DNA of 54,322 bases from Planctomycetales bacterium (GTDB lineage: Bacteria > Planctomycetota > Phycisphaerae > SM23-33), in the NCBI GenBank assembly GCA_030612725.1, contig JAUWNJ010000020.1, positions 1-54,322 on the forward strand, written 5' to 3'. Position 1 is the stretch's first letter. The number at the start of each line of letters is the position of its first letter. The position numbers and the translations under genes were made by a program. The notes beneath the pieces were generated by a model. It did no database searches and was not told where the DNA came from. It saw only the letters and a list, made by a program, of their open reading frames with translations. Below are positions 24,240 through 33,292 of the stretch, in pieces.

Positions 24240-25418
24240 ATGAGCGATTTTCTGTCCACTACGGTATTGGTCCAGTCCGACCATGCGGAATTGCTTGAAA
24301 GCATCATCCGATTAAGCGCCGATCTTTCAGCCGTCGGCGACCGGATAAAGATGCTGGATATGATTTTGTCCGAGGCTCGCCGGATCAGCGGCGCTCAAGC
24401 GGGTAGTCTATACATCCGCCGCGACGGGGCGTTGGAATTTGTCGTTGCCCAGAACGATGCCGTAGATATTACCAATCTGTCAGAGCATCTGCTGGGAAAG
24501 ACGGTTGAAGTTGGGAGTAATTCGCTGTCCGGATTCGCCGCCGCTACGGGACGGACCATAAATATCCCCGATTCTCATAAACTTGCCCCCGGAACGCCGT
24601 TTAGAATTCACCGTGATTTTGATGCCGCCACAGGATACCAGGCAGTGAGCATTCTGGCGATTCCTCTCAAGTGTCCGGATGGTGAGGTCGTGGGCGTCCT
24701 GCAACTGATTAATCGCCTAAATGACGTCGGGACGGTTGTACCGTTTGCGGGGGCCGAAGATCAGGCCATTATGTCGCTTGTCTCAATGGCCGCCGTCAGC
24801 ATCCAGAACGCCCTGTTGGCAGATCGACTCAAGCAGGCGCATCTGGATACGGTTATCCATTTAAGCGTCGTAGCCGAATTCCGCGACCGCAACACTGCTA
24901 AGCATATCGAGCGCATAAGCCGGATCAGCACTCTGATCGCGCAGGGAATGGGGCTTGCTACCGAACAGGTTGAAATTATTCAGTACGCCAGTCCAATGCA
25001 CGATATAGGAAAAATCGGCATTCCGGATTCAATCCTGCTCAAACCGGGACCGCTGACGGACGATGAACGGAAGATCGTCGAGACGCACACGATTATGGGC
25101 GCTGAAATCCTCTCAAACGCGACGAGTGAACTGATAAGCATGGCCCGCGATATCGCCCTCTCTCACCACGAACGATGGGACGGGACGGGATACCCACATT
25201 GCCTCAAAGGCGCGAGTATTTCGCTGCCGGGAAGGATCGTCTGCCTTGCCGACGTCTTCGACGCACTGATATCCGAGCGGTGCTACAAAGAAGCCTACCC
25301 CATCGAAAAAGTCCTCGAAATCATCCAGGACGAAAAAGGCAAACACTTCGACCCGAATGTTACCGAGGTGTTCCTTGGCGTCCTCGACGAAGTCCTTGCC
25401 ATATACGAAAACGACTGA
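24240..25418 (+). CDS. GAF domain/HD-GYP phosphodiesterase
   Basis: This 392-residue cytoplasmic protein has an N-terminal GAF sensor (about 20-195; AIPLKCPDGEVVGVLQLINR) and a C-terminal HD-GYP domain, which hydrolyses cyclic di-GMP. The metal site HDIGK is at 254-258 and the signature HHERWDGTGYP at 309-319, both intact. There is no receiver domain, so the signal is probably a small ligand bound by GAF. The ATG at 24240 has GAGG very close upstream. A GTG at 24222 in the same frame would add six residues and cannot be excluded. It is divergent from truB across the repeat block. Confidence 0.88.
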   Translation: MSDFLSTTVLVQSDHAELLESIIRLSADLSAVGDRIKMLDMILSEARRISGAQAGSLYIRRDGALEFVVAQNDAVDITNLSEHLLGKTVEVGSNSLSGFAAATGRTINIPDSHKLAPGTPFRIHRDFDAATGYQAVSILAIPLKCPDGEVVGVLQLINRLNDVGTVVPFAGAEDQAIMSLVSMAAVSIQNALLADRLKQAHLDTVIHLSVVAEFRDRNTAKHIERISRISTLIAQGMGLATEQVEIIQYASPMHDIGKIGIPDSILLKPGPLTDDERKIVETHTIMGAEILSNATSELISMARDIALSHHERWDGTGYPHCLKGASISLPGRIVCLADVFDALISERCYKEAYPIEKVLEIIQDEKGKHFDPNVTEVFLGVLDEVLAIYEND

Positions 25419-25424
25419 TTAAAA

Positions 25425-25590
25425 ACAGAAATTCACCGCAGAGAACGCAGAGAACGCAGAGAAAAGAAACAAAAAAGTTTTTTTATTTGTTCTCCGCGTT
25501 CTCCGCGTTCTCTGCGGTAAATTCCGTTTCTTTTGCTTCTTCTAACATCTTTGTGTTCTTTGTGTTCTTTGTGGTAAATTTCATTTCTTC
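25425..25590. repeat. Quasi-palindromic nonamer-word repeat (CGCAGAGAA family) with TTTGTGTTC run
   Basis: The left arm (about 25431-25470) is tandem CGCAGAGAA. The right arm (about 25488-25530) is TCTCCGCGT/TCTCTGCGG, its approximate complement, with A and T tracts between. A second word run (TTTGTGTTC x3, then TTTGTGGTAAA) follows at 25548-25580 with a flanking GGTAAATTTC similar to the right-arm border. It lies between the HD-GYP stop and fmt. Confidence 0.75.
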
Positions 25591-25602
25591 TGTTTCCCAA
25601 CC

Positions 25603-25631
25603 TTGCCTGATCACGCTTGCTTTGCGACAAT
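25603..25631 (+). promoter_or_regulatory. Possible sigma-70 promoter of fmt (leaderless geometry)
   Basis: TTGCCT (25603-25608), a 17-base spacer and GACAAT (25626-25631) would start transcription near 25638. The fmt ATG is at 25639 and no ribosome site is seen. Confidence 0.4.
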
Positions 25632-25638
25632 ACTCCGC

Positions 25639-26583
25639 ATGAGGATTGTATTTTGCGGAAGCGGTGATTTCGGTATCCCGGTCTTGCGCGCCCTGGCGAC
25701 GGGGCCGGAGGAGATTCTGCGCGTCTATAGTCAGCCCGCGCGTCCGGCGGGTCGGAAGGGGAAGATTACACAAACGCCGATAGCACTGGCGGCAGAGGAA
25801 CTTTCACTTCCGGTGGTCGAGGCTGACGACATAAACGCCGACGAACACGCCGACGAAATCAAAGCCCTTAATCCCGATGTCCTGCTTGTGATTGATTTCG
25901 GTCAGAAGATAGGTCGTCCGGTGCGATCGGCTGCGAGGTTGGGGGCGATTAATCTGCACGGTTCACTGCTTCCCGAATTGCGTGGAGCCGCTCCGGTTCA
26001 CTGGGCGATTATCCGTGGATACGAAAAAACAGGCGTATCGGTCATCGAACTTGCCGACCGTATGGACGCCGGTGCGATATTCTCGCGCAGGGCGACCGAT
26101 ATTCGTCCCGACGAGTCGGCTGACGAACTCCGCCGCCGACTGGCGGATATGGGCGTCGAAGCAATCGACGAAGCGATTGCGATGCTCATCTCTGGTAAGT
26201 GCGAGCCGACAGAGCAGAATGATTCGCTGGCGACCAAAGCGCCGAAGTTGAAAAAATCCGACGGGTTGATTGACTGGGACGTCGATTCCGTTACGGTACG
26301 AAATCTTATTTCCGGCTGCTGGCCTTGGCCTGGGGGACAGACGCAATACATCGCCGCTGACGGAAAAGCGACCGGCGTTGTAATCGCCCGCGCCGTCGCA
26401 ATCGAAACAGGTGAACATAACGACAAGCCGGGGAGCATCGGCGACGATTTGACGGTCGCCTGTGGCCGGGGCAGGCTGAAAATCCTTCAATTGAAACCCG
26501 CCGGCAAGCGGATGATGGAATGGCGCGACTTCGTCAACGGTTATCGCGTTTCGCCAGGGACAAGATTCAAGACGGTTTTTTAA
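25639..26583 (+). CDS. fmt: Methionyl-tRNA formyltransferase
   Basis: This 314-residue Fmt formylates initiator Met-tRNA with 10-formyl-tetrahydrofolate. The catalytic triad is visible as N105, H107 (INLHGSLLPELRGAAP) and D143 (RMDAGAI). An N-terminal GSGDFGIPVL and a C-terminal OB-type domain complete the normal layout. The start at 25639 fits the family N-terminus (MRIVFCGSGDFG). An earlier in-frame ATG at 25603 overlaps the likely promoter. The methyltransferase gene starts 3 bases after its stop. Confidence 0.95.
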   Translation: MRIVFCGSGDFGIPVLRALATGPEEILRVYSQPARPAGRKGKITQTPIALAAEELSLPVVEADDINADEHADEIKALNPDVLLVIDFGQKIGRPVRSAARLGAINLHGSLLPELRGAAPVHWAIIRGYEKTGVSVIELADRMDAGAIFSRRATDIRPDESADELRRRLADMGVEAIDEAIAMLISGKCEPTEQNDSLATKAPKLKKSDGLIDWDVDSVTVRNLISGCWPWPGGQTQYIAADGKATGVVIARAVAIETGEHNDKPGSIGDDLTVACGRGRLKILQLKPAGKRMMEWRDFVNGYRVSPGTRFKTVF

Positions 26584-26586
26584 GCT

Positions 26587-27237
26587 ATGACAGACGAATT
26601 TGAAAAAATTTCCCGTTTTTCGGAAGCGACGCAGAGGCTTTATACGCTTCGCCCGACGGAGACCTGGCCTGCTCTCGAGATAAGCGGCATTCTGATGCAC
26701 CGCATCAGGGGAACCGACCCGAAAAGCGACGCCGAAGCGAAAATCGCATTGATTTCGCCGATACACGGGGCTGTGCTGGATACGTGCTGCGGCTTGGGAT
26801 ATACAGCCATACTCGAAGCGAAAACCGCCGAATCCGTTACCACGATCGAAACCGAGCAGATGGTTCTGGACCTGGCGCGTCTCAACCCGTTCTCGAAACC
26901 ATTGTTTGAGAATCCGAAAATTAAAATAATTCACGGCGACACGTCGGAATTAATCAGCGATTTTGACGATGCCGCCTTCGATATTGTCAATCACGACCCG
27001 CCGACGCTGAGCCTGGCGGGGGAGTTGTATTCCAACGCCTTTTACGAGCAGTTATTTCGCGTTCTCAAACCGGGCGGGAAACTGCTGCACTATACCGGAA
27101 CTCCGGGCATGAAGCGTCGTCGCGTCGATATCCCCGCCGGCGTAGCCCGCAGACTCAAAATGATCGGTTTTACGAAAGTCCGCAACGACGAACCCACCTC
27201 CTGCACAACGGCAATGAAGCCTCGCAGGCGGATTTGA
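26587..27237 (+). CDS. SAM-dependent methyltransferase, MnmC-like
   Basis: This 216-residue class I methyltransferase has the SAM-binding motif I as VLDTCCGLGYTAI (about 63-75) and an acidic residue after the second strand (IETEQM). The catalytic-loop-like NHDPPTLSLAGELYS lies at about 137-151. HDPP resembles the (D/N)PP(Y/F) of amino-group N-methyltransferases, so a nitrogen substrate is possible. LFRVLKPGGKLLHYTG is the usual post-motif strand. It is coupled to fmt by a 3-base gap. The trxA promoter overlaps its stop codon. Confidence 0.8.
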   Translation: MTDEFEKISRFSEATQRLYTLRPTETWPALEISGILMHRIRGTDPKSDAEAKIALISPIHGAVLDTCCGLGYTAILEAKTAESVTTIETEQMVLDLARLNPFSKPLFENPKIKIIHGDTSELISDFDDAAFDIVNHDPPTLSLAGELYSNAFYEQLFRVLKPGGKLLHYTGTPGMKRRRVDIPAGVARRLKMIGFTKVRNDEPTSCTTAMKPRRRI

Positions 27238-27262
27238 CATGCGACGGTATTGGTACTATGAT
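27234..27262 (+). promoter_or_regulatory. Sigma-70 promoter of trxA
   Basis: Perfect TTGACA (27234-27239), a 17-base spacer and TATGAT (27257-27262). It overlaps the stop codon of the preceding methyltransferase gene and gives a leader of about 40 bases with AAAGGA before the trxA ATG. Confidence 0.75.
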
Positions 27263-27310
27263 GCGCCATCGCCAAACCAGACAAAGGACGTCAAAGAAAG
27301 GAAATATCGC

Positions 27311-27640
27311 ATGAGTTCGGAAAATGTAATGGAGTTCACGGATACCAATTTTGACGAGGAAGTCGTCAATTCAGAAACGCCCGTGCTGGTGGATTTCTGG
27401 GCGGAATGGTGCATGCCGTGCAAAATGATCGGGCCTATAGTCGATGAATTGGCCGGCGAGTACGACGGGAAAGTCAAATTCGGTAAGGTCAATATCGACT
27501 CGGACCGCCAGGCCGCTATGCAGCACGGTATCCAGGCCATCCCGACGCTGCTGCTGTTCAACGGCGGGCAGGTGGTCAATAAAATCGTCGGCGTCAAAGG
27601 CAAAAACGACCTGAAGACCATGATAGACGCAGTGCTGTAA
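27311..27640 (+). CDS. trxA: Thioredoxin
   Basis: This 109-residue thioredoxin is a cytoplasmic disulfide reductase. The active site is WAEWCMPCK with C34 and C37. The middle pair is Met-Pro where classical thioredoxins have Gly-Pro, which should shift the redox potential somewhat. The cis-proline loop GIQAIPTLLLFNGG is normal. AAAGGA lies upstream of the ATG at 27311, and a strong promoter precedes it. Confidence 0.95.
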   Translation: MSSENVMEFTDTNFDEEVVNSETPVLVDFWAEWCMPCKMIGPIVDELAGEYDGKVKFGKVNIDSDRQAAMQHGIQAIPTLLLFNGGQVVNKIVGVKGKNDLKTMIDAVL

Positions 27641-27692
27641 CGCCGCTAAGCGGGAAGCAATGGCGTCTGGATACTTTCCCGAGGCATGGGGA

Positions 27693-27850
27693 AGAAATCC
27701 GAAATTCAAAATCCGAAATCCGAAATAATATCGAAATTCAAATGACCAAAATTCCAAACAGAATCTTTCTGGGAATCTCTGTTTTGGACATTTAATAATT
27801 CGGATTTAGAATTTGTTTCGTATTTCGATATTCGTATTTCGATATTTGTA
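27693..27850. repeat. Quasi-palindromic heptamer-word repeat (AAATCCG family), copy 1
   Basis: The left arm (27693-27760) is a run of 7-base words AAATCCG / AAATTCA / CCAAAAT. The right arm (27781-27850) is the facing complement (CGGATTT, CGTATTT, CGATATT). The arms are about 68-70 bases. It occupies most of the 27641-27904 gap. A second copy of the family is at 49993-50149. Confidence 0.75.
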
Positions 27851-27904
27851 CTTTGTGGGTTTGTTGCCCTGTTGCTTACTCTTTCCGGGCAGATTAGGGC
27901 GGTT

Positions 27905-28573
27905 ATGATGGAGTTGCCAAAGTCGTTATCGCGTCGGCAGGTTCGTGAGTTTGACCGGCTGGCGATTGAGCAGTGGGGCGTCCCCGGCGTTGTTCTGATG
28001 GAAAACGCAGGGCGCGGCGCTACCGATGCGATAGAGGATTTCCTCGGGGGTGTTTCCAACAAAAACATCGCCGTCATGTCCGGCGTCGGAAACAACGGCG
28101 GCGACGGATTCGTCGTCGCGCGACATCTGCATCTTCGAGGTGCGGACGTCAAGGTCTTCGTCGTCGGCGATCCAGCCAAAATGGCCACAGATGCAGCCAG
28201 CAATTTCGCAATACTCAAACCGCTCGAAATTGACGCCCATCACCTCGCAAGCGAAGAAATTCCAAACCTGTCCGACAAATTGCACGGATTTGACCTTATC
28301 GCCGATGCACTTGGCGGGACGGGCATTTCCGGGCCTTTGCGTGGCGACCTTGCTGTCGCCGTCGCGCAGATAAACGCTACGGGCAAACCCGTCGTAGCGA
28401 TTGACATCCCCACCGGCCTGGATTGTGATACCGGGGCTGCGCCCGAACCGACCATCAAAGCGAAACTGACGGTAACATTCGCTGCCCGAAAAATCGGTTT
28501 CGACGTACCGGGCGCATCGGATTACACGGGCAAAGTCGTCGTCGCCGATATTGGCGTCCCTGTAACGCGGTAA
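27905..28573 (+). CDS. nnrE: NAD(P)H-hydrate epimerase
   Basis: This 222-residue YjeF N-terminal-type protein epimerises R- and S-NAD(P)HX, damaged hydrated cofactors. VVLMENAGRGATDAI and GVGNNGGDGFVVARHLHLRG are the family signatures, and IPTGLDCDTG is the substrate loop. The companion dehydratase domain is not fused, in contrast to many bacteria. The ATG pair at 27905/27908 is chosen by alignment, and no strong ribosome site is seen. It is convergent with argG, with 12 bases between stops. Confidence 0.9.
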   Translation: MMELPKSLSRRQVREFDRLAIEQWGVPGVVLMENAGRGATDAIEDFLGGVSNKNIAVMSGVGNNGGDGFVVARHLHLRGADVKVFVVGDPAKMATDAASNFAILKPLEIDAHHLASEEIPNLSDKLHGFDLIADALGGTGISGPLRGDLAVAVAQINATGKPVVAIDIPTGLDCDTGAAPEPTIKAKLTVTFAARKIGFDVPGASDYTGKVVVADIGVPVTR

Positions 28574-28585
28574 CGCGAATTCGCG

Positions 28586-29800
28586 TTATATCTTTTTGTT
28601 TGCGCGTCCCCGCATCTGCAGGCCGAAGAGTTTGATGAAGCCTGTCGCGTCGGACGGCGTGTATTCTTCGCCCATCGTGAACGACGCCAATGCCGTCGAG
28701 TAGAGGCTTTTCGGTGAAGTTACGCCGGCGACGGTGGCTTGGCCTTTGAAACATTTCATCCGCACCGATCCGGTAACGTCCTTCTGTGTCCGGGCGACGA
28801 ATGCGTCGATTGCCTCTCGCAGCGGGCAGAACCACTGCCCGTAATAGACGAGATCGGCGTATTTCAGCGCGACTTGCTCCTTGTAATGGGCGGTTTCGCG
28901 GTCCAGCGTGATGGATTCCAACGCTTGGTGTGCCCGGTAAAGTATTGTTCCGCCGGGGGTTTCGTATGCGCCTCGGCTCTTGATTCCGACGAGGCGGTTC
29001 TCGACGAGTTGCGTCTGCCCGACGGCGTGTTTCCCGCCGATTTTATTAAGCAGGTCGATTAACTCATGGCCCGGTAACTTCTTACCGTCGATGGCGACGG
29101 GTTTACCGGCCTGGAAATCGACCTGGACATACGCCGGTTTATTCGGGGCCTTCGAGACCGGTACCGACATCACCCAGAGGTCGTCCTTGGGTTCGTTGAC
29201 GGGGTCTTCGAGGTCCGCGCCTTCGTGGCTGATGTGCCAGAGGTTGCGGTCGCGGGAATAGATTTTCTTTTTGCTGACCGATATCGGAACGTTGCGGGCC
29301 TTTGCGTATTCGACGGCGGCTTCCCGGCTGGTGAGTTCGAACGACGGGTCCTTCCACGGCGAGATGATGGTCAGTTTCGGCGCAATTGCCATGAAGGTCA
29401 GTTCGAATCGGACCTGGTCGTTTCCCTTGCCGGTGCAGCCATGGGCGAGAGCGTCGGCCTTTTCCTTCAGCGCGCAGAGCGCCTGTGCCTTTGCGATAAG
29501 CGGGCGTGCGATAGAAGTGCCGAGCAGGTAATGGTGCTCGTAGGCAGCGCCCGACGCGAGCATCTTGAAGCAGTACTGCTCGGCGAATTCCTTTCGCAGG
29601 TCGGCGACGACGCATTTCGAGGCTCCGCTCGCGCGGGCCTTTTGCTTGATGCCGCGAAGTTCACCTTCGCCCTGACCCACGTCGGCGACGAAGGCGATTA
29701 CCTCACAGCCTTCGTAACGTTCCTTCAACCAGGGCAGGATTACCGAAGTGTCCAGCCCGCCCGAATACGCCAGTACGATCTTTTTGACTTTCTTGCTCAT
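28586..29800 (-). CDS. argG: Argininosuccinate synthase
   Basis: This 404-residue ArgG joins citrulline and aspartate with ATP in arginine synthesis. The P-loop AYSGGLDTS is at 11-19. HGCTGKGNDQVRFELTF and GAYETPGGTIL are conserved. The length is normal. An AAGGAG ribosome site lies upstream of the ATG at 29800. It is the last gene of the minus-strand train that includes the hydrolase and aroDE, separated from them by 97 bases. Confidence 0.97.
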   Translation of the reverse strand: MSKKVKKIVLAYSGGLDTSVILPWLKERYEGCEVIAFVADVGQGEGELRGIKQKARASGASKCVVADLRKEFAEQYCFKMLASGAAYEHHYLLGTSIARPLIAKAQALCALKEKADALAHGCTGKGNDQVRFELTFMAIAPKLTIISPWKDPSFELTSREAAVEYAKARNVPISVSKKKIYSRDRNLWHISHEGADLEDPVNEPKDDLWVMSVPVSKAPNKPAYVQVDFQAGKPVAIDGKKLPGHELIDLLNKIGGKHAVGQTQLVENRLVGIKSRGAYETPGGTILYRAHQALESITLDRETAHYKEQVALKYADLVYYGQWFCPLREAIDAFVARTQKDVTGSVRMKCFKGQATVAGVTSPKSLYSTALASFTMGEEYTPSDATGFIKLFGLQMRGRANKKI

Positions 29801-29897
29801 TGGTTATGCTCCTTGAAACGCTGAATGATACACAGTTGATTCCTGAGTGCAAACGGAATAACGCCTCTTGCTTTGGTAACGCATAACAGCGAAGGCG

Positions 29898-30749
29898 CTA
29901 GAGACTCCTGCGGTTGTTTTGACGAGGGTCCTTGACGAGTTTTCCCGTGTGCAGGACGCCTCGCATAGCGGTTTGGCAGAAGGCGGCGCCGGCGTCGTAA
30001 AATTTCCGGGACGTGTCGATTGTGTTGACCATCATCCCGGCGCGGTTTTGACGGAGGGTTGCGGAAATAGCGCCGTCGGGAGTGATGAAGATGCTCGCCC
30101 ATCGGCTGTAGTAACCCGAAGAATTGTTGGCGCTGATCCAGAAGTAATTGAAACCCGCCTGGGCCTGGATGGTCTGGCGCATAATCTTGCTGTGGATTCC
30201 CGGCCCGGGCATGTAGCCGTTGTGGAAAGACTGGAAGATGGCCTCGACGCGGCGTTTCTTCAATTCGCGGTACAACTCCGGGAACCGCAGGTCGTAGCAG
30301 ATTAGCAGGGCGCACTTAACGCCGTTGAGTGTGAACGTTACGAAGTTGTCCCCGGGTGTATAGACTTTCAGGTCGCCGTTTGTGCAGAAGCGTTTGTCGT
30401 AGCGGTCGCGGATTTTACCGTCAGGGCCGATAAGGTACAGGCAGTTGGTCGGATTGTGCGGCGGTGTGAGCCGATGGGCGCTGCCCAGTATGACCCACAG
30501 ACCGAGTCGCCCTGCTTCGGCGCAGATACCTTCAGCCACGCCGCCGACGACATCCCAGTCGATTTCCTTCAGTTTCGGTGCGCCTTTTCGGGCGAGATAA
30601 CCGGTCAGAGCGGCCTCATGAAAATGGACAATATCCGCCCGGCGGGCCTTCGCCTTTACCATGTAACGGCGCATGAGAGCGGCGTTTTTTGCCGGATTGA
30701 AACTCTCAGCGAACTGACATGTCGCTACGCGAATCCTGCCCGATTTCAT
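29898..30749 (-). CDS. Carbon-nitrogen hydrolase (nitrilase superfamily)
   Basis: This 283-residue amidase-like enzyme has the nitrilase-superfamily triad E45 (HFHEAALTGY), K119 (DRYDKRF) and C151 (LLICYDLRFPELY), all intact. These enzymes hydrolyse amides or nitriles, and the substrate is not evident. It overlaps the aroDE stop by 4 bases (ATGA), which fixes the start, and is followed by argG. The C-terminal tail after residue 255 is basic and seems specific to this protein. Confidence 0.9.
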   Translation of the reverse strand: MKSGRIRVATCQFAESFNPAKNAALMRRYMVKAKARRADIVHFHEAALTGYLARKGAPKLKEIDWDVVGGVAEGICAEAGRLGLWVILGSAHRLTPPHNPTNCLYLIGPDGKIRDRYDKRFCTNGDLKVYTPGDNFVTFTLNGVKCALLICYDLRFPELYRELKKRRVEAIFQSFHNGYMPGPGIHSKIMRQTIQAQAGFNYFWISANNSSGYYSRWASIFITPDGAISATLRQNRAGMMVNTIDTSRKFYDAGAAFCQTAMRGVLHTGKLVKDPRQNNRRSL

Positions 30750-32269
30750 TTTTCTTGTCCTGTCAGATGTCTAACTACCACTTTTCGCATCAAGTCTCGC
30801 GGGGCTTTGGTTCCCGTCCAGAATTCAAACTGCGCCACCGCCTGGTTGACGAACATATCAACGCCCGAAACGGTCATACACCCCGCATCGCTCGCTTCGC
30901 GGAGCAGGCGGGTCTGTATCGGATTGTAGATCGTGTCGAAAACGACTTTCACTCGCGCCAGGGTATCGGTTGGTACGGGTGTGTCGTTCACATTCGGGTG
31001 CATTCCGATTGAGGTGCAGTTGATGATGATTTCCGACGAGATTTCCGAGACTTCGTCTATCGGCTGTGCTTTTGCTCCAAACTCATCAGCCAGTTTTTCG
31101 GCACGGGTGAATGTCCGATTGTAGATTGTTGTTTCGGCGTTGTAATGCGACAGTGCTGCGACGATTGCACGGGCGACCCCGCCGGCTCCGATGACGGCGA
31201 CCCGACGCCCGGAAAGGTCATTCCGCTTGATTCCCATAGCGGCGCAGAGTGCGTCGATAGCGGCGGCGTAATCGGTGTTGGTCCCGCTGAGCGAGCCGTC
31301 GGGCGTGATTGCGATAGTGTTAATCGCGCCGATTTGACGGGATAGTTCGTCTATCTTTTCAGCGCCGACGCGGACGAGGGCGTTTTCCTTGTGCGGGATG
31401 GTTACGCTCAGGCCTCGCATGTCCGTCCACGGCGCCACTGCCTCCATGAAGCGATTGAAATTTTCCGCTCCCGGTTCAATCAGCAGCGGTACATACACCG
31501 CGTCGATACCGGTTTCGCCGAAGGCTGAATTGTGGATGGCGGGACTCATCGAGTGCGCCACAGGGCAGCCTATGACGCCATAGACTTCCGTTGCAGGCCC
31601 GGCTGAATCCCAGCGATAGATGTTCTTCATCCGGGCGATTGTCAGTTGTCCCGGAGCGGATTCTTCGCCCGGGGTCAATGACGCGAACGTCCCGAACGCG
31701 CCGAATTTACCCGCCAGGATTCGACTCGCCAACCCGGCTTCGCCCATCGCCAGCGAGATCATGGGTCTGTCGGATTTGCGAAATAAATCAAGGGCGGCGA
31801 GCGCGTCTTCAGGCCCGTTGGCGGCGAAAACGATTTTGCAGACGTCGGCGTCCGAAGCCTCCAGTTCCGCGATGATTTTATCCAAATCGGCGGGTTTGCC
31901 CGCGAAATCGTGGTGGCTTAGAATGGTTGGGCCTTTCGGACGGCTGGCTGGTGGCACGTCGAGTTCGACGTCGATGTAGTCTGCGCCCAAACCCGCAGCG
32001 GCAGCGAGAATTTTCAGACGTTCGGATTCGTCGCCGTCGAATCGCCCGCCCTGGCGTTTCGGTCGATAGGTAACAATTACCGGCAGGGGGTTGCCTTCAA
32101 GCAGCGATTTCAGGTCGGTTTCGTCCGGCGGGTTGGCGAGATAATCCAGGCGGCATTCGACCATATCCGCGCCGGCTTCAGCGGATTGGCGCATGGCGGA
32201 ACGCATTTCGCCGACCGTCGATTGTGTCAGCGGGACAATCAAGGCCGGTTTGGAAGTCGTATCGGACAT
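30746..32269 (-). CDS. aroDE: Bifunctional 3-dehydroquinate dehydratase/shikimate dehydrogenase
   Basis: This 507-residue fusion catalyses two consecutive shikimate-pathway steps. The AroD half (about 1-215) is a type I dehydratase with active-site His at 119/120 (ILSHHDF) and Schiff-base K145 (DVCKIVF). The AroE half (about 228-507) has VYGVIGCPVAHSMSPAIHN, the catalytic Lys in TIPHKENA, the Rossmann GAGGVARAI, and INCTSIGMHPN. Such fusions are known in plants and several bacterial phyla including planctomycetes. The ATG at 32269 is chosen over TTG at 32275. It overlaps the hydrolase by 4 bases. Confidence 0.95.
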   Translation of the reverse strand: MSDTTSKPALIVPLTQSTVGEMRSAMRQSAEAGADMVECRLDYLANPPDETDLKSLLEGNPLPVIVTYRPKRQGGRFDGDESERLKILAAAAGLGADYIDVELDVPPASRPKGPTILSHHDFAGKPADLDKIIAELEASDADVCKIVFAANGPEDALAALDLFRKSDRPMISLAMGEAGLASRILAGKFGAFGTFASLTPGEESAPGQLTIARMKNIYRWDSAGPATEVYGVIGCPVAHSMSPAIHNSAFGETGIDAVYVPLLIEPGAENFNRFMEAVAPWTDMRGLSVTIPHKENALVRVGAEKIDELSRQIGAINTIAITPDGSLSGTNTDYAAAIDALCAAMGIKRNDLSGRRVAVIGAGGVARAIVAALSHYNAETTIYNRTFTRAEKLADEFGAKAQPIDEVSEISSEIIINCTSIGMHPNVNDTPVPTDTLARVKVVFDTIYNPIQTRLLREASDAGCMTVSGVDMFVNQAVAQFEFWTGTKAPRDLMRKVVVRHLTGQEK

Positions 32270-32287
32270 TGGCAAGCGGCTTTTTCG

Positions 32288-33244
32288 TTATCGTCGCGGT
32301 CGTTTTCGTGGCTGCTTTTTCGGCGGTTTAGTTCCGGGAAGTTTCACCGCAGGCTGCTTCGCGGACGTCGCCAGAACGTTAATTACCTCAACCGCGGAAA
32401 CGGCGAAATTCGTCCTCTCGGATGCGAAGGAACTGTTCTTCTCCGTTTTATAGACCGGTTTGGTCGGGTCGGAGTATCGCTTCTGCTTGTTGTCTTTGAA
32501 GGCCATTGTCTTGAGGCGGTCGTAGAACTTTTTGGCGCGATCGGGCTTCATTCGCCCGGCTTCGGCCTTAATGACAAGCAGGGTATCTTTGAAGGTTGCC
32601 AGACGCTTTTTGTGCTCGTGGGTGATTTTTCGCAGCAAGGTTTCATCGGCTTTGGGGTCGTTTATCAGAACCAGAAGATGTTTGACGGTCTTCTCAAGCG
32701 AGTGAACCGTCCTGTTGTGTTTGACGACGGCCTGCTCGGTAGAGGTTTTTTTCGCGAGTGCTTTGTTTCTGAGTTTTATCCGTTCCGGCGAGTCTTTTTT
32801 CTGTGGCGGTTTCAACTTATCCAGCGTAGCCCTGGGCCACCTGGGCATGGACTTGTACGCGCAGTCTTTGCCGAGCATATCGATCAGCATCGGTGCAAGC
32901 GGGCGGATAGTTTCATCGGCAGCCTTCTCCATCGGGACAAGGAGTTGGTGGATAATGTATAACTTTGCCGGCGGTTTTCCCGAAAGCGCCTTGAGGGTCT
33001 TTATCAACGGCGCGGACGATTTTGGGGAATACCGAATTTTCGTGATAATCTTGCTTTGCGACGGTCCTTCATCGTTTTTCGCCTCGGCGAATTTACGGGC
33101 CTCCACCTTTAATTCGCCGACGATCTTCTCGAAGGCCGCATCGGTAATCGGCGTTTCAAACGCGGTTTGGGTTTTAGCACCGGCAACCGACGTAAAAAGT
33201 ATCACCATCCCCCAAGCCGATATTTTCAGTAACTTTTTCCGCAT
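32288..33244 (-). CDS. Exported basic protein of unknown function
   Basis: This 318-residue protein starts with a signal peptide (MRKKLLKISAWGMVILFTSVAG, cut near AKT). The mature part is helical and highly charged, with HEAT-like or coiled-coil character (FEKIVGELKVEARKFAEAKN). It ends in an extremely basic Pro/Lys/Arg tail (PKKQPRKRPRR) that could bind nucleic acid or anionic envelope polymers. No family is recognised. AGAGGTGGG precedes the ATG. It sits between DUF4340 and aroDE in the same direction with short gaps, so it probably belongs to the S55/DUF4340 group. Confidence 0.75.
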   Translation of the reverse strand: MRKKLLKISAWGMVILFTSVAGAKTQTAFETPITDAAFEKIVGELKVEARKFAEAKNDEGPSQSKIITKIRYSPKSSAPLIKTLKALSGKPPAKLYIIHQLLVPMEKAADETIRPLAPMLIDMLGKDCAYKSMPRWPRATLDKLKPPQKKDSPERIKLRNKALAKKTSTEQAVVKHNRTVHSLEKTVKHLLVLINDPKADETLLRKITHEHKKRLATFKDTLLVIKAEAGRMKPDRAKKFYDRLKTMAFKDNKQKRYSDPTKPVYKTEKNSSFASERTNFAVSAVEVINVLATSAKQPAVKLPGTKPPKKQPRKRPRR

Positions 33245-33257
33245 ATCCCACCTCTTT

Positions 33258-33292
33258 CTACCAATTACGAATTACCAATTACTACTTACTAT
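33258..33292. repeat. Heptamer-word repeat (CCAATTA family)
   Basis: About five 7-base words (CCAATTA, CGAATTA, CCAATTA, CTACTTA) occupy the gap between the DUF4340 stop and the next gene start. The TAG stop of the DUF4340 gene (33282-33284 on the minus strand) lies inside the repeat. Confidence 0.6.
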
